Of a stretch of DNA of 64,000 bases, positions 23,736-33,982 are shown piece after piece (within the stretch, counting starts at the first letter, position 1; each line of letters starts with the position of its first letter). The stretch is from Codonopsis lanceolata. Its lineage: Eukaryota; Streptophyta; Magnoliopsida; Asterales; Campanulaceae. Location: positions 83,919,142 to 83,983,141 of the forward strand of contig CM028380.1 of NCBI GenBank assembly GCA_013146195.2, read 5' to 3'. Below the pieces are notes generated by a model. That model was not told the DNA's origin, did not search any database, and saw only the letters and a program-made list of their open reading frames with translations. A program made the translations under genes and the position numbers.

Positions 23736-24450
23736 AGCTATCGAGCTGGATACTATGCAAGTCTGAGATAAACTCGAGTTCCAGGCACAAGGTGAGCTGG
23801 AAGAGATCATCATCAATCCCGCCTATCCCGAGCAAAAATTTAAAATCAGGAAGGCTATGATTGCGGAAGCTCAAGCAAGGCTGACCGATCAACTCAAGAG
23901 TTGCCTCGACGTATTCGCATGGACTGTCGAAGACATGCAGGGGGTCAGTGAGAACGTTGCCCGCCACGATCTGAATATGGACCCAACCTTTCTTCCAATT
24001 CAGCAGCGACCAAGGAAATTCTCACTAGAAAAGAACGATGTGATCAAAGAGGAGGTGGGAAAACTCCTAAAAGCAGATATCATCGAGGAGATCCAGTATC
24101 CATCTTGGCTCGCTAATGTGGCTATGGTCAAGAAAGCAAATGACAAGTGGCGCATGTGTGTCGAATTCACAGACCTCAACAAAGCTTGCCCAAAGGATGG
24201 CTACCCACTGCCTCACATTGTTGTGCTCATGGATGCAATAGCTGGGTTCGAGATGCTCAGCTTCATGGACGCATACTTAGGTTATCACCAGGTCAAGATG
24301 AATCTGAGCAAGTGTGTTCAGGGTCCAAGCAGGAAAATTTCTCGGTTTTATGGTCAATCAATGCGGGATAGAGGCAAATCTGGAGAAGATCCAAGCCCTG
24401 ATCAAGATGGAACAGCCCAAGTGCATCAAAGATATCCAGTGACTAAATGA
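23736..24450 (+). pseudogene. Element A reverse transcriptase, with catalytic part deleted
   Basis: An open piece at 23857-24450 carries MVKKANDKWRMCVEFTDLNK, ACPKDGYPLP and SFMDAYLGYHQVKMN, the fingers and palm of Ty3/gypsy reverse transcriptase of the Tat/Athila type. After YHQVKMN the sequence jumps to the segment that in B lies downstream of the YIDD box (GKFLGFMVNQ-like near 24335). About 0.3 kb including the YIDD catalytic box is gone. The remaining frame is therefore non-functional. Confidence 0.85.
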
Positions 24451-25400
24451 CAAAATCATCGCTCTCGGTCGCTTCATCTCCCAATTAGCGGAGAAATGCT
24501 TGTCGTTCTTCAAAATCCTGCGTGACAATAAAGGATTCAAATGGAACGATGAGTGCACCGAAGCCCTCGAGCAACTCATGGAATATCTCAGCAAGCCTCC
24601 CCTCCTTAGCAGCCCCACACTCGGGGAACCACTATTTGTGTATCTAGCAGCCACAGACGAGGTTGTAATCGCTGTTCTTGTTAGGGAGGAACTTAGTCTT
24701 CAAAAACATGTGCGCTATATATCAAATGCCCTCAGTCATGTTGATGGTCATTATTTTAATGTAGAGAAATTAGTTTACTCGCTTGTCATAGATACCCGCA
24801 AATTAAGGGCTTTTTTTTGCACATGTAATCATAGTTTACACAGACGCACCACTACGCAAGATCCTGCACAAACCAGATTCAGCGGGCAGATTACTTAACT
24901 GGTTGATCAAGACAAGTTTCACCGAGATAGAAGAATCAAAAGCTCCACAGCCAACGGAGCCTGGGCACGAGTTGTTTCCAACACCTCGACCAGCCTACTG
25001 TTGGGAACTTTATGTGGATGGGTTAGCGAGAAAAGTCGGGAGTGGAGTGAGCATCCTTCTCATTGCTCCCGACCAACCTACTGAATTTTAGTTGGCTCTG
25101 CGATTCAAATTCCCAACTTCCAACAACGTGGTTGAGTATGAAGAAATGATCGCTGGACTCAAGCTCGTAGCAGATATCGGCGTGGAAGCAGTCATAGTGT
25201 ACTCAGATTCACAACTAGTAGCGAACCAAGTCCAAGGGGAGTATATGGTGCATTACCCATCCCTGGTCAAATACTGTGAGCTGGTCAAGGAACTATTGAA
25301 AACTTTCAAATTCTAGGAGATCATCATAATTGATCGAGCAAAGAACATGCGAGCAGATTACTTCTCAAAGGCTGCTGAAGCAAGCCTTGCAGTGTTGAAT
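24451..25400 (+). pseudogene. Element A RNase H region: degenerate first RNase H and second RNase H
   Basis: First RNase H: LFVYLAATDEVVIAVLVREE and NVEKLVYSLV at 24640-24800; the usual catalytic Asp of the first motif is replaced. Second RNase H: ELYVDG near 25005, NNVVEYEEM near 25120 and YSDSQLVANQVQGEY near 25200, which keep the D, E, D pattern of archaeal-like RNase H. Stops at 25089 and 25314 and a short deletion near 24870 break it. Two RNase H domains in series is characteristic of Tat elements. Confidence 0.75.
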
Positions 25401-26647
25401 CCTTAGTCATGATCAAGCACATTGAAACACCAGCTATCGATAGACTAGTAATCATGGATATCGAGCCAGCGAGCAGAAGCTGGATCGACGATTATGAGGA
25501 TTATATCGAGCAAGGAATCTTGCCTGCCGACAAGGTCAAAACCACAACGACCAAAAATCAAGCTTGCCAATACTCGGTAGTTGGGGGTATCCTATACAAG
25601 TGATCTAAGGTCAGACCTATGCTTCGCTGTGTTCTCCAGAGTTAACCGAAAGGGTTCTGTATGAGGTCCACGAAGAAGAATGCGGCGGTCACCCGGGCAA
25701 CAAAGACCTTGCAGCGTGCAAGATACTACTGGATCACCCTCAGGAGGGATGAAGAGAAATATGTCCGAGAAATTGACGAGTGCCAGAGATACGCGGACAT
25801 ACCCAGGTTGCCTTCCACTATGCAAACTCCGGTGGTCGCGGCCTGGCCCTTTGACATGTGGGGAATTGATTTGATCGGTCCATTCCCCCTAGCACAATAC
25901 AAGTACAAATATACAGTAGTCACCATCGACTACTTCACAAAGTAAATCGAAGCAAAGCCATTTGTCACAATTTCATAGGATAATATCGTCAAATTCGTCC
26001 ATGATCAAGTATGGTTTAAATTCGGACTCTCGTGAGCAATCATTTCTAACCACATCACCTAATTCTCAGATAAATTCACAACTGAATGTGTGCGCTTGGG
26101 CATCAAACACTGATAGTCATCAGTAGCGTACCCACAGGGTAACGGCCAAGCAGAAGCTGGGAACAAGCAAGTCTTGCACGCACTTAAAAGAAATCATGAA
26201 GGGCAAGCATGAAAATGCGCAGAAGAATTACCGTTAGCCTTATGGGTGGTTAGAACTACTGCCAGGGGGTCTACTGGAGAAACTCCTTTCACACTCATAT
26301 ATAGCTTTGAAGCCATGATCCTAGTTGAGTTGACACTGCCAAGTTACAGAGTTTCTCATTACAACGAGCAAAACAATGAGCTTGCCCGGGCAATAGATCT
26401 AGACCTACTTGAAGAGAGAAGACTGGATGTATACTTAAGAATGGTCAACTATAAGCAGTGAGCAAAGGCTCACCACGACAAAAGTGTTCGAGGAATAGCA
26501 GAAAGAGGAAAGCTTTAACCTAACTGGGAAGGACCTTTTCAAGTTACGTGAATAATCAGAGAGGGCACATACACGCTGCGGACCCAGGAAAGCAAGGACT
26601 TAAAGCATCTCTGGCATGCAGACCATCTAAAAAGGTACTACCATTGA
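25401..26647 (+). pseudogene. Element A integrase, decayed
   Basis: Order of pieces: an ITLRRDEEKY segment and CQRYADIPRLPST (zinc-binding end); FDMWGIDLIGPFPLAQ (first Asp of the catalytic triad); an altered D near 26040; GNGQAEAGNK (Glu) near 26140; ERRLDVYLRMVNYKQ at 26410; and the C-terminal NWEGPFQV, HADHLK block ending in TGA at 26645-26647. Many stops and frameshifts are present. It aligns with B over its whole length. Confidence 0.8.
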
Positions 26648-26673
26648 GCAAGTTCTCAATGCACAAACAGGCA

Positions 26674-26717
26674 TGACCCTCAACAGGGTTGAGGGTCATT
26701 ACCATTCTATCAATAAA
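26674..26717 (+). terminator. Hairpin and AATAAA after element A pol
   Basis: TGACCCTCAAC, loop AGG, GTTGAGGGTCA is a perfect 11-bp stem 27 bp after the pol stop. AATAAA follows at 26712-26717. The same arrangement follows pol in B at 49874-49915. It is a likely 3' end signal for the sense pol transcript; the function is inferred from position and from recurrence. Confidence 0.5.
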
Positions 26718-27616
26718 AAGACAAGTTCTTCCATTTTAATTGTCAATATATTTATTTATCATTTACAAATTGCATTAGGATTGCTTGGCAAGATTTTTTC
26801 GCAAGCCGAGTAAATAGGGTCATATCCTGCCAACTATCCGTTATACCCAAGTATTAATGTACATATCTTGTCCTCCAAGCGAGCAAGATAGAACCATGTT
26901 CGATCCTCTTACTTGGAAGCCCGCAAGTCGGTAGGGCCCATGCCCACAAGATAGCGGCTAACTACCTCAGGTTCCTATAGTGATCGAACTACACCGTTAG
27001 TTGATTATCTCTATACCCAGGTGATATGCTAGCAATAAATTCGACATACAAATGTCGAACAGGGCCTAGCCCGGTTAGCTGGTCGCTACTCAAATAGGGT
27101 TATGCCCGCTAGGCAGTCACCTGGATGCTCGCCAAAGGCGATAGGGACCATGCCCGCTCAAAGCATTGACCAGATCCAAACACTTAGCCTAGGAAAGAGC
27201 ATTTTCTTGATCACTTAAACTCAAATAAAATGCCCCCTGAATTAGCCTTATTATTTTTAAGTTATTATTTGCACAAGTATGCATGATCGCACGTAACTAA
27301 TAGTTGCTCAAATTTGCTTCTACCAATGTTCGATCACGAGCACATACATACGCGAGCTAGAACTAATGATTTTGCAGGAAAAATGCAAATAAGGAAACAA
27401 TAATCGATCAAAACAAAATTCCCATTAAAGTTTGGAAGAATTACATCATAAACTAAGCTTTGGGCGCACATGTCGAACAAAAAATTTATAATTTAAGCCG
27501 CGTCCGAAGGAAGAAGAGTGGAGGCAGTAACAGCTTCGGCGTCATGAGTCAGGGCCTCTATTTCCATTTGCAGTTGGGCAGAAGTCTAAACAGCCTGGGC
27601 TTGCTTCTCTACTCGC
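26718..27616. repeat. Element A spacer with repeated GGGCC-TGCCC words
   Basis: No coding sequence between the pol end and the antisense gene. The near-palindromic word GGGCC(A/C)TGCCC and variants occur at about 26934, 27061, 27096 and 27143. The same word type occurs in the equivalent B spacer and in the B LTRs. Confidence 0.55.
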
Positions 27617-28297
27617 TTAGCCTTCGATCAAGCTACAAACGTTGATGCTCAGCGGGGTAGGAGGAATCCATGGCTCCAATTCATCATCGACATCGTCCCG
27701 AGTAAGAGCCTCTAGCTCCCCCTGGGTATAAGGAACCAGATGATGGAAACTCTGGGCTTTCGGGTTATAGGGGTCGAGCAGAGCCCAATCCGCCATGGTT
27801 TGTATATCCACCTCGCCATGGCCAGCCATCATACACAAGATATGGTAGGTGCCCACCGCATAGTAGGGGATGATTTCATTGTGCACATGGGAAGAGTACT
27901 CGGGAAAGACTATAAAATCTTCTACCACCTTCTTCTTGGCCTTAAAAAGCTTCTCAGAGAATTCAGCCATGGTCGCAGTATCTTTGGCCACTTGGGCCTT
28001 CAGACAATCCTGCTCTTGCTGTAGTTCTATCCGTTGCGCGGTTAAAGCCTCTTTAGCAGTCTGGGATTGCTTTTCTTACTCCACCATCATGCTTTTCTCC
28101 TCGACCATAGCCAAATTGTCCACCTCACGCTTTTTAACCGAAGTCTTGCTCTCCTTCAACGACTTCCCCAGAGTGGAGATTTTCTCGCCCTTATGCTTCA
28201 GCGAGCTCAGCAGCCCGCCCTTCTCAGTCTCAAGCTTTTTGCGGGCTTCCGTATCCTAAGAGTATCGGTCATGGAGGTTTGTGCAGGAAGAGGCAAT

Positions 28298-28374
28298 CTG
28301 GAAAATAGATAAAGCAGGATTCAGAAGATGAAACACTAGCAAGATTTATCGAACGACCACGGGATAATCATACC
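28298..28374 (-). other. Predicted intron 3 of the element A antisense gene
   Basis: On the minus strand GAGCGAG|GTATGA opens it and TTTTCCAG|ATTGCC closes it, 77 bp. The B intron at 51515-51591 has the same exon junctions (GAGCGAG| and |ATCGTTTC) and the same 77-bp length, although intron sequences have diverged. Confidence 0.65.
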
Positions 28375-28927
28375 TCGCTCAAGCTAAAACTAACATGTTC
28401 GAGCATGACATGGCTAGCAGTGTATTTATCGTGCACCACTCCATCGTGCAGAATTCGCATCACTATCCCCTCACCCATAAGTCCGATTGGGTTCCCGTGG
28501 GCAACAAGGTCGAGACCCCCGAGTGTAGGGACATCAGCTAGGTGGTGGGCATCTCGAACTCAGGTCACTGCCAAGACTTGATGTTGTCTGCAGCAGGTTT
28601 AGAAGTGGTAGATGCATGTTCGACACCTATATAGCGGAAACGAGTAGATCGGTCAGCAGGGGGGAAGGCGAGTTTCTTTTTCGCTTGCTCGTTGACTTGG
28701 CCTCCTTGGCAACAGCAGCAGTGGGCTCACCAGCATTTTCCTGAGAAGGATGGGCAGGAGCATCCGTTTTCTTCGCCGGGCTAAAAGCTTTGCCCTAGGT
28801 GGTGTGTTTCTTGGCTGGAGGTACGAACGAAAAACCTTAAGATTTTGGGGGGTCGCTCTATTCAATTGGGCAACCCTCCTACTCTCTTGCTCTTCTAGCC
28901 GTTGAATCTGCCTAGGAGCCAACATAG

Positions 28928-28975
28928 CTGCAAAGAAAAGAAGACAAAATCAGTACGATAATTATGAGCAGCATA

Positions 28976-29011
<36 letters not shown>

Positions 29012-29036
29012 GAAAACAGAGAAAGAATTAAGTGAC
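28928..29036 (-). other. Predicted intron 2 of the element A antisense gene
   Basis: On the minus strand GATG|GTCACTTAAT opens it and TCTTTGCAG|CTATG closes it, 109 bp. It contains an (AC)n-(AT)n microsatellite at 28975-29011. The B intron at 52158-52259 lies at the same place and is 102 bp. Confidence 0.6.
28975..29011. repeat. (CA)n-(TA)n microsatellite
   Basis: About 12 CA units followed by about 7 TA units. It lies inside the predicted antisense intron of element A and is absent from B. Confidence 0.9.
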
Positions 29037-29465
29037 CATCAACAGTGCCTTCCAATATAGGCTTGCAACTGTGACCAAGCCTGTGGCAATTTGAGAAATC
29101 TTTTTTAAACCTCTGCCCGTGGTAAGTCCCTGAGTAGGGGTGAGTAATCGCGGTCTCCAGAGTCAGTAGGGGTTCTACATCGGGCAGAACCATTTGCAAA
29201 ACACCAGCCAAGCGCAAATTTCTTAGATTACAAACAAGTTCTTTCCAATCGAACAAGAATTCTTGGCCGACTCACTTCTCTTTCTCCTCGCAGACACCAA
29301 GAGTAGCCTTGAGGGTCTTCAGTCGCGCCCCCTCACCAGAGCTAAAGTGTCGTTTGGAAGCTTTGGGCAACTTCAACTCGGTGCTCGTTGTCGGTTTGAT
29401 CGATCATCCTAGCCGGATATCAATTATAACGACCTTCATATCCAGGCCTCAACCTTATCCGGGAC

Positions 29466-29860
29466 TAGGGGTGAGCTTGGCACGGTTCGGTCTAGTTTTT
29501 TAGAAAAAAAAATAGAAAACCGGAACCAGACCAATAGTCTGACTCTTAAAAAATTTAGAACCAGAACCAACCCAATATGTATGAGAACCAAAACATTGGT
29601 CCGGTCCAGAACCATTTAAAGATGTATGTGAACCAGGACCGGACCAATACTATGATTTTTTTTTTACTTTTTAACTGTTTAATACAAATACATAATAAAT
29701 ATTTTAAGACCGAAACTTCATAAAAATTTAAAAAATATTCGATAAAAGTACATTCAACAATTAAAAATGTCGAACTCATAAACTCATAGCATGACAAACC
29801 GGTGGAAAAAATAAAATAAAAGAGTACCAACTAAAAAGTAGAACAAAGAAAGTATTAGGA

Positions 29861-29899
<39 letters not shown>

Positions 29900-30009
29900 A
29901 TAATATAATATATATGTATAATAAAATAAATAAATAAACAACATATTGGGTCGGTTCGGTCCGGTTCTATTAGTTCGGTTTGGTTCTGAAAAAATCTTGC
30001 ACACCCCTA
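29466..30009. mobile_element. hAT-like MITE inside the element A antisense gene, 544 bp
   Basis: Ends are TAGGGGTGAGCTTGGCAC and CTTGCACACCCCTA, inverted TAGGGGTG termini. Flanks are TCCGGGAC (29458-29465) and CCCGGGAC (30010-30017), an 8-bp target duplication with one change. Element B has the uninterrupted site CCCGGGAC near 52650. An 8-bp duplication and the TAGGGGTG end fit the hAT superfamily. The interior is non-coding, rich in CGGTTCGG and AACCGGAACCA words, with a (TA)n run at 29865-29891. Confidence 0.85.
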
Positions 30010-31249
30010 CCCGGGACATTGCTTAAGATCCTCAGGTAATTAGAATTGGATCTAATCCCAATCCGACCAGAGGTACTTGGGCTGAAGATGAAAAGTTTAC
30101 GATGAAGGTACATGTCTTGCTCAAACCCTAGCAGGCGGCAGGTCACAGTATAAGCCATCACTTCCCGGACAGTGTTAAGTATCAGATCGCAAGGCATGGC
30201 CTTGGTCTTGTGCAGGAACTTGACAAAGAAAGGGTCCAAGGGCAGGCGCAGACCGACCCTGAAGAAGTCTGCAAAATACAGCATTTCGTCTCTGAGCTCA
30301 CGAGATAGCTCATGTGAGAACCCAAACCCATTACTTGCATTACTTGTTTTATACCTTAATAACTTGTGTATATTATGCCTTAACATGATTAGATATCTCT
30401 TTTTGTCCATGTTCGGCTCGTATTATTATTATTGCGTTCCTTGTCGCTCGAATCCCTTCTATGCTTAGCATACCTTGCCGTTATGCCTTGAGCGTTGCCT
30501 TAGCTTGATTTGCACTCAACCAAGACTCGTTAGGGTTCTATTGTCTTTCATAGGTGACTTAGAACACTCGCCTTGATACTAGTAAGCTTGATCGGAAGTG
30601 TAGAAACCATCTCGCTTTGTTTTGGCCTTAGCGATTTCCCCCGTCTCCCGTATTGCTCGTATTTCGACGTGCGAATTGTTCCTTGAGTTCCCGGACTTGT
30701 ATTCAAGTCATAACCATGAATAAACAATCCTTTTTCATGCCCAAGTTACCCTAGTTTTATTAACGTTTGATCCGGGTTTGATTCGTCAACCAATCGTCGC
30801 TTGACTCGAGCCTTGTCCTACCTTGTTCCGGGTGATGTTCGGGTGTGTTTCGGACATGTTTTGAGTTATGTTAGACCCTAGAGTGGTTGCCCATGAGCTT
30901 GGGACCATTTAGGACTTGTTTAGGTCAAGTTTTGGAGCCCCAGAAGCCCAGGCGCCCGCATGGATCGAGTGAGGCGCGCGCCCCAGATGCTGAGAGCAAT
31001 TGAAATTTTGGGGATAGCCCGGCGGCCGCATGGTGGCGCCCGCCTCGGCCCCTTTTCTACGGAATTTTTCCCTCTACTCTGTTATGTCCGACCTTTGACC
31101 CTTTAAACCCCTTCCTAATTGGCCCTAATCCTACCTATTAGACACTAATCAAGTTAGATTAGTCCTAACCTCAAGCTACCTCCTCTTGACAAGTGGAAAA
31201 TGGGAGCCTCTCCTCTTGACATGTGGATTTCCACTCAATCCATGCAAGG

Positions 31250-31258
31250 TATAAAAAG
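31250..31258 (+). promoter_or_regulatory. TATA box of the element C 5' LTR
   Basis: TATAAAAAG, preceded by CATGCAAGG and followed by a CT-rich start region (CCTCTCTCTTG). The same motif is at 38002-38010 in the 3' LTR. Placing the start site about 30 bp downstream is inference. Confidence 0.6.
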
Positions 31259-33207
31259 CCTCTCTCTTGTTGACTTAACCTTAAACCCCCATTATCAGAT
31301 TTTCCTCTCTCTCTTGCCATGGTTAGTGTGTGTAGAGAATAGGTGAGATTAGTGTGTGTCTCTCCCCTAGATTGGGCTCCCGACCTCCGTTTGCCAAACC
31401 GAGACTACCGGAGTGAAGCTACCGACGAGGAGAACGATTCCATCCGATTACCTTGTACTCCAACCTTCCTTTTCCTTGGTGAAGGTAAGCTATCGATTCC
31501 CCTTAGGATGAATGCTAGAATTGCCATGTTTTCCCCTCTTCTTGTAACTCCCATGCTCCTACCATGCCCATGCCATGATTATTGATGAATTGGTCCTTGG
31601 AGAATTTGAATAATTTATTCATCATATTAATTGAGTCCTATGCCTAGAATTAAAAGTGTTATATGTCCCCTTAGGAACAACTATTGTTCTTGGACTAATA
31701 GATTTTGACAACCTTTGGAGACTATGATTGCTAGGGTTCCATATGCCATGAATTGTCTATCCTATTGAATTGAGCCCTATGCCTAGAATTGAATATGTTC
31801 TATGCCTCCTTAGGAACAAATAATGTTCTTGAACTTGCGACTCTTGACAACTCTTGGAGATTATGAATTCTAGGGTTTCACGTGCTTTGGATTGTCCATC
31901 TTGTTGATTGAGACCTATGCCTAGAATTAATTATGTTCTATGCTTCTTTAGGAACAACTAATGTTCTTAGGTTAATAGATTTTGATAACTCTTGGGGATT
32001 GCGAATTCTAGGGTCTCCTATGCTATGTATTGATCATCCTAGTGAATTGGGTCCTAGGCTTAGAATTAATTGTGTTCTATGTCCCCCTATGAATAACTAA
32101 TGTTCTTGGACCCTTGCATTTTAATACAATTGAAATAATGATTCTAAGGTCCCCCTTGAATTCGAATTATTGATAATACTTGACTATGGTTGTTAAGTGG
32201 ATTAACGGCTTAGTTACTCGATACGAGAACTTAGAAAAGGATTTTGGATGCATCTAGCATCTTAACTCTCTTGGATGAATCGTTAGAGACGACTCAGCGG
32301 AGTCAAACTTAAGTGAGCCATTGAACAATACCGGCTCAATGACCAATCCCTACAACGTTCTAAACGCGTTCCTCTAAGAATGATGATTCTAGACTGTTGA
32401 ACTTGAATTGATTACCTGGCTTGATTCTTGATGTCATATAATAGAATGTCTATTTGACATATTGAGTTCGCCCTTGTCGAACTCATTCCTGCTTGATTAT
32501 TGATGAAAATTCTTAACTACGGTTGTTTAATAGATTAATGACCTAGCCGATCATATACGAGAACTTAGAAAAGGTTCATGATGCATTTAGCGTCTTATCT
32601 ATCTTGGATGAATTGTTATAGATGACTCAACGGAGTCAATCTTAGCGAGCCATTGAACAATACCGGCTCACCGACCAATCCCTCAGGACGTTCTAAGCGT
32701 TTCCTAAGAATAATAATTCTAGACTCTTGAACTTGAACTGATTACCTTGCTTGATCTTGAATGTCATATTATAGCATGACTAATTGACATGTGAGTTTAC
32801 TCTTGTCGAACTCAATCCTACTTGGTTATTGATGAGAATAATTTACTTGTCTTGAACGAGATCGCTCTTGTCGACCTCGTTCTATACTTGAGAATTTTGT
32901 TAAGTAAACATTACTTGGCATTTGCATGAGTCCAGCTGGCATACCTGTCTTTGTTCACACACGCCTCCACTGTGGCCACAGTGGGGAAGTAGCTCCCTTG
33001 CTGTAATCATTAAGAGCACCATTGGACTATCCCGGGCATCTCCTCGGAAGATCGATGTACTTACACACATTCGATACCCGCACATTTCCAGATAACGCTT
33101 GTATGCAGGAACTACGTAGCGGCCCGGCTCTCGATATATCCTGATCCTATGTGATTTAATTACAAGCACCTATGTGAAACAATGTGCATCTTGGATACAT
33201 GACCTCT

Positions 33208-33305
33208 ATGATATCTTGCCTGAATATGATATCTTGCCTTGAATATGATATCTTGCCTTGAATATGATATCTTGCCTTGAATATGATATCTTGCCTTGAA
33301 TGATG
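33208..33305. repeat. 19-bp minisatellite in the element C 5' LTR
   Basis: Unit TTGAATATGATATCTTGCC, about five units here and about three in the 3' LTR at 39970-40055. The copy-number difference between the two LTRs arose after, or during, the insertion. Confidence 0.85.
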
Positions 33306-33970
33306 CATATTGCCATGACATGCATGATTGATAGCTTACAAGTCTTTATGACTTACCCTTTCCCCTTACTGCTTTAGATCCTAGCAAGACAGTCTGCTTT
33401 CGATGAGACTCGCGGTGTTCGTGCTTTGTGCCCTTTTTGGTGCGCCGATGATATTTGAAGAGGTGGTTTAGATGCCCTCTTTCTCTTGTTTTATATTTTG
33501 TAAGGACGACGGGTTAAAGCAAGTCAATTAGACTATGCTTGGGTATTTGTATAGAACTTGATTTGTAACTCTTGTTAGCTACTAGTAGTATATCACTTGT
33601 AGTACTTGTACCCCTTTTGTGCCGGCATTGTGTAAGCCGAGCTTTGGTTAACTTGTTATTATTCCTCCTCGTATTAGTCTTCCGCTGAGCATGCTATTAG
33701 CTCTTATTTAATCCTTGTCCATGAACTGTTAGCTTGGGTTCCGGCATGTAGTGTCGCCGATGACTTGGTTATATTGTTTAACTGTTTATCAGGTTTAAAA
33801 GTTTTAAAAATATCCGGCCGTTTGGTGCCGAGGCGTGCTACGTCTCTAATGTTGCGTCACGTCGTTTTTATAAATTAATTCCTTGCTTGTTTATTTGTCT
33901 TCTTGTTTCCTTCCTATTTGGGCGGTCCGACCCTCGGTTCCATCTCGGGCCCGGGCCGGGTCGCCACAGT

Positions 33971-33982
33971 TGGTATCAGAGC
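33971..33982 (+). other. Primer-binding site of element C (Met-tRNA type)
   Basis: TGGTATCAGAGC starts 3 bp after the LTR end. This is the standard initiator Met-tRNA site of chromoviruses. Confidence 0.9.

Larger units (their letters stand above)
27617..30312 (-). pseudogene. Element A antisense gene (Tat aORF type), truncated and broken
   Basis: Runs right to left. Exon 2 remnants lie at 30312-29037, interrupted by a MITE at 29466-30009: FFRVGLRLPLDPFFVKF near 30250; LFDWKELVCN-like FDWKELVCNLRNLRLAG near 29250; CHRLGHSCKP near 29080. Exon 3 spans 28927-28375 (proline/lysine-rich). Exon 4 spans 28297 to about 27617 (coiled-coil-like Glu/Lys-rich, then YYAVGTYHIL, DWALLDPY, YTQGELEAL, EPWIPP). 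Introns at 28928-29036 and 28298-28374 have GT and AG ends in register with B. The product resembles the PF04195-like 'putative gypsy-type transposon' domain plus a coiled coil; its role is unknown. The 5' part is lost at 30312, where element C starts. Confidence 0.7.
30313..33968 (+). mobile_element. 5' LTR of chromovirus element C
   Basis: Starts TGTGAGAACCCAAACC and ends GGGTCGCCACA, about 3.66 kb, repeated at 37016-40729 with few differences. A TATA box (TATAAAAAG, 31250-31258) lies about 0.94 kb in. The LTR is largely built of tandem units: four units of about 138 bp (31637, 31776, 31914, 32053), two of about 332 bp (from about 32178 and 32511) and a 19-bp minisatellite at about 33208-33300. 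An 80-codon frame at 31343-31585 downstream of the TATA box is present in both LTRs but has no recognised domain. Confidence 0.85.

Noticed and set aside
33208..33305. CRISPR-like or satellite array
   Set aside because: Units are directly adjacent without spacers, only 19 bp, and confined to the element C LTRs; it is an LTR minisatellite.
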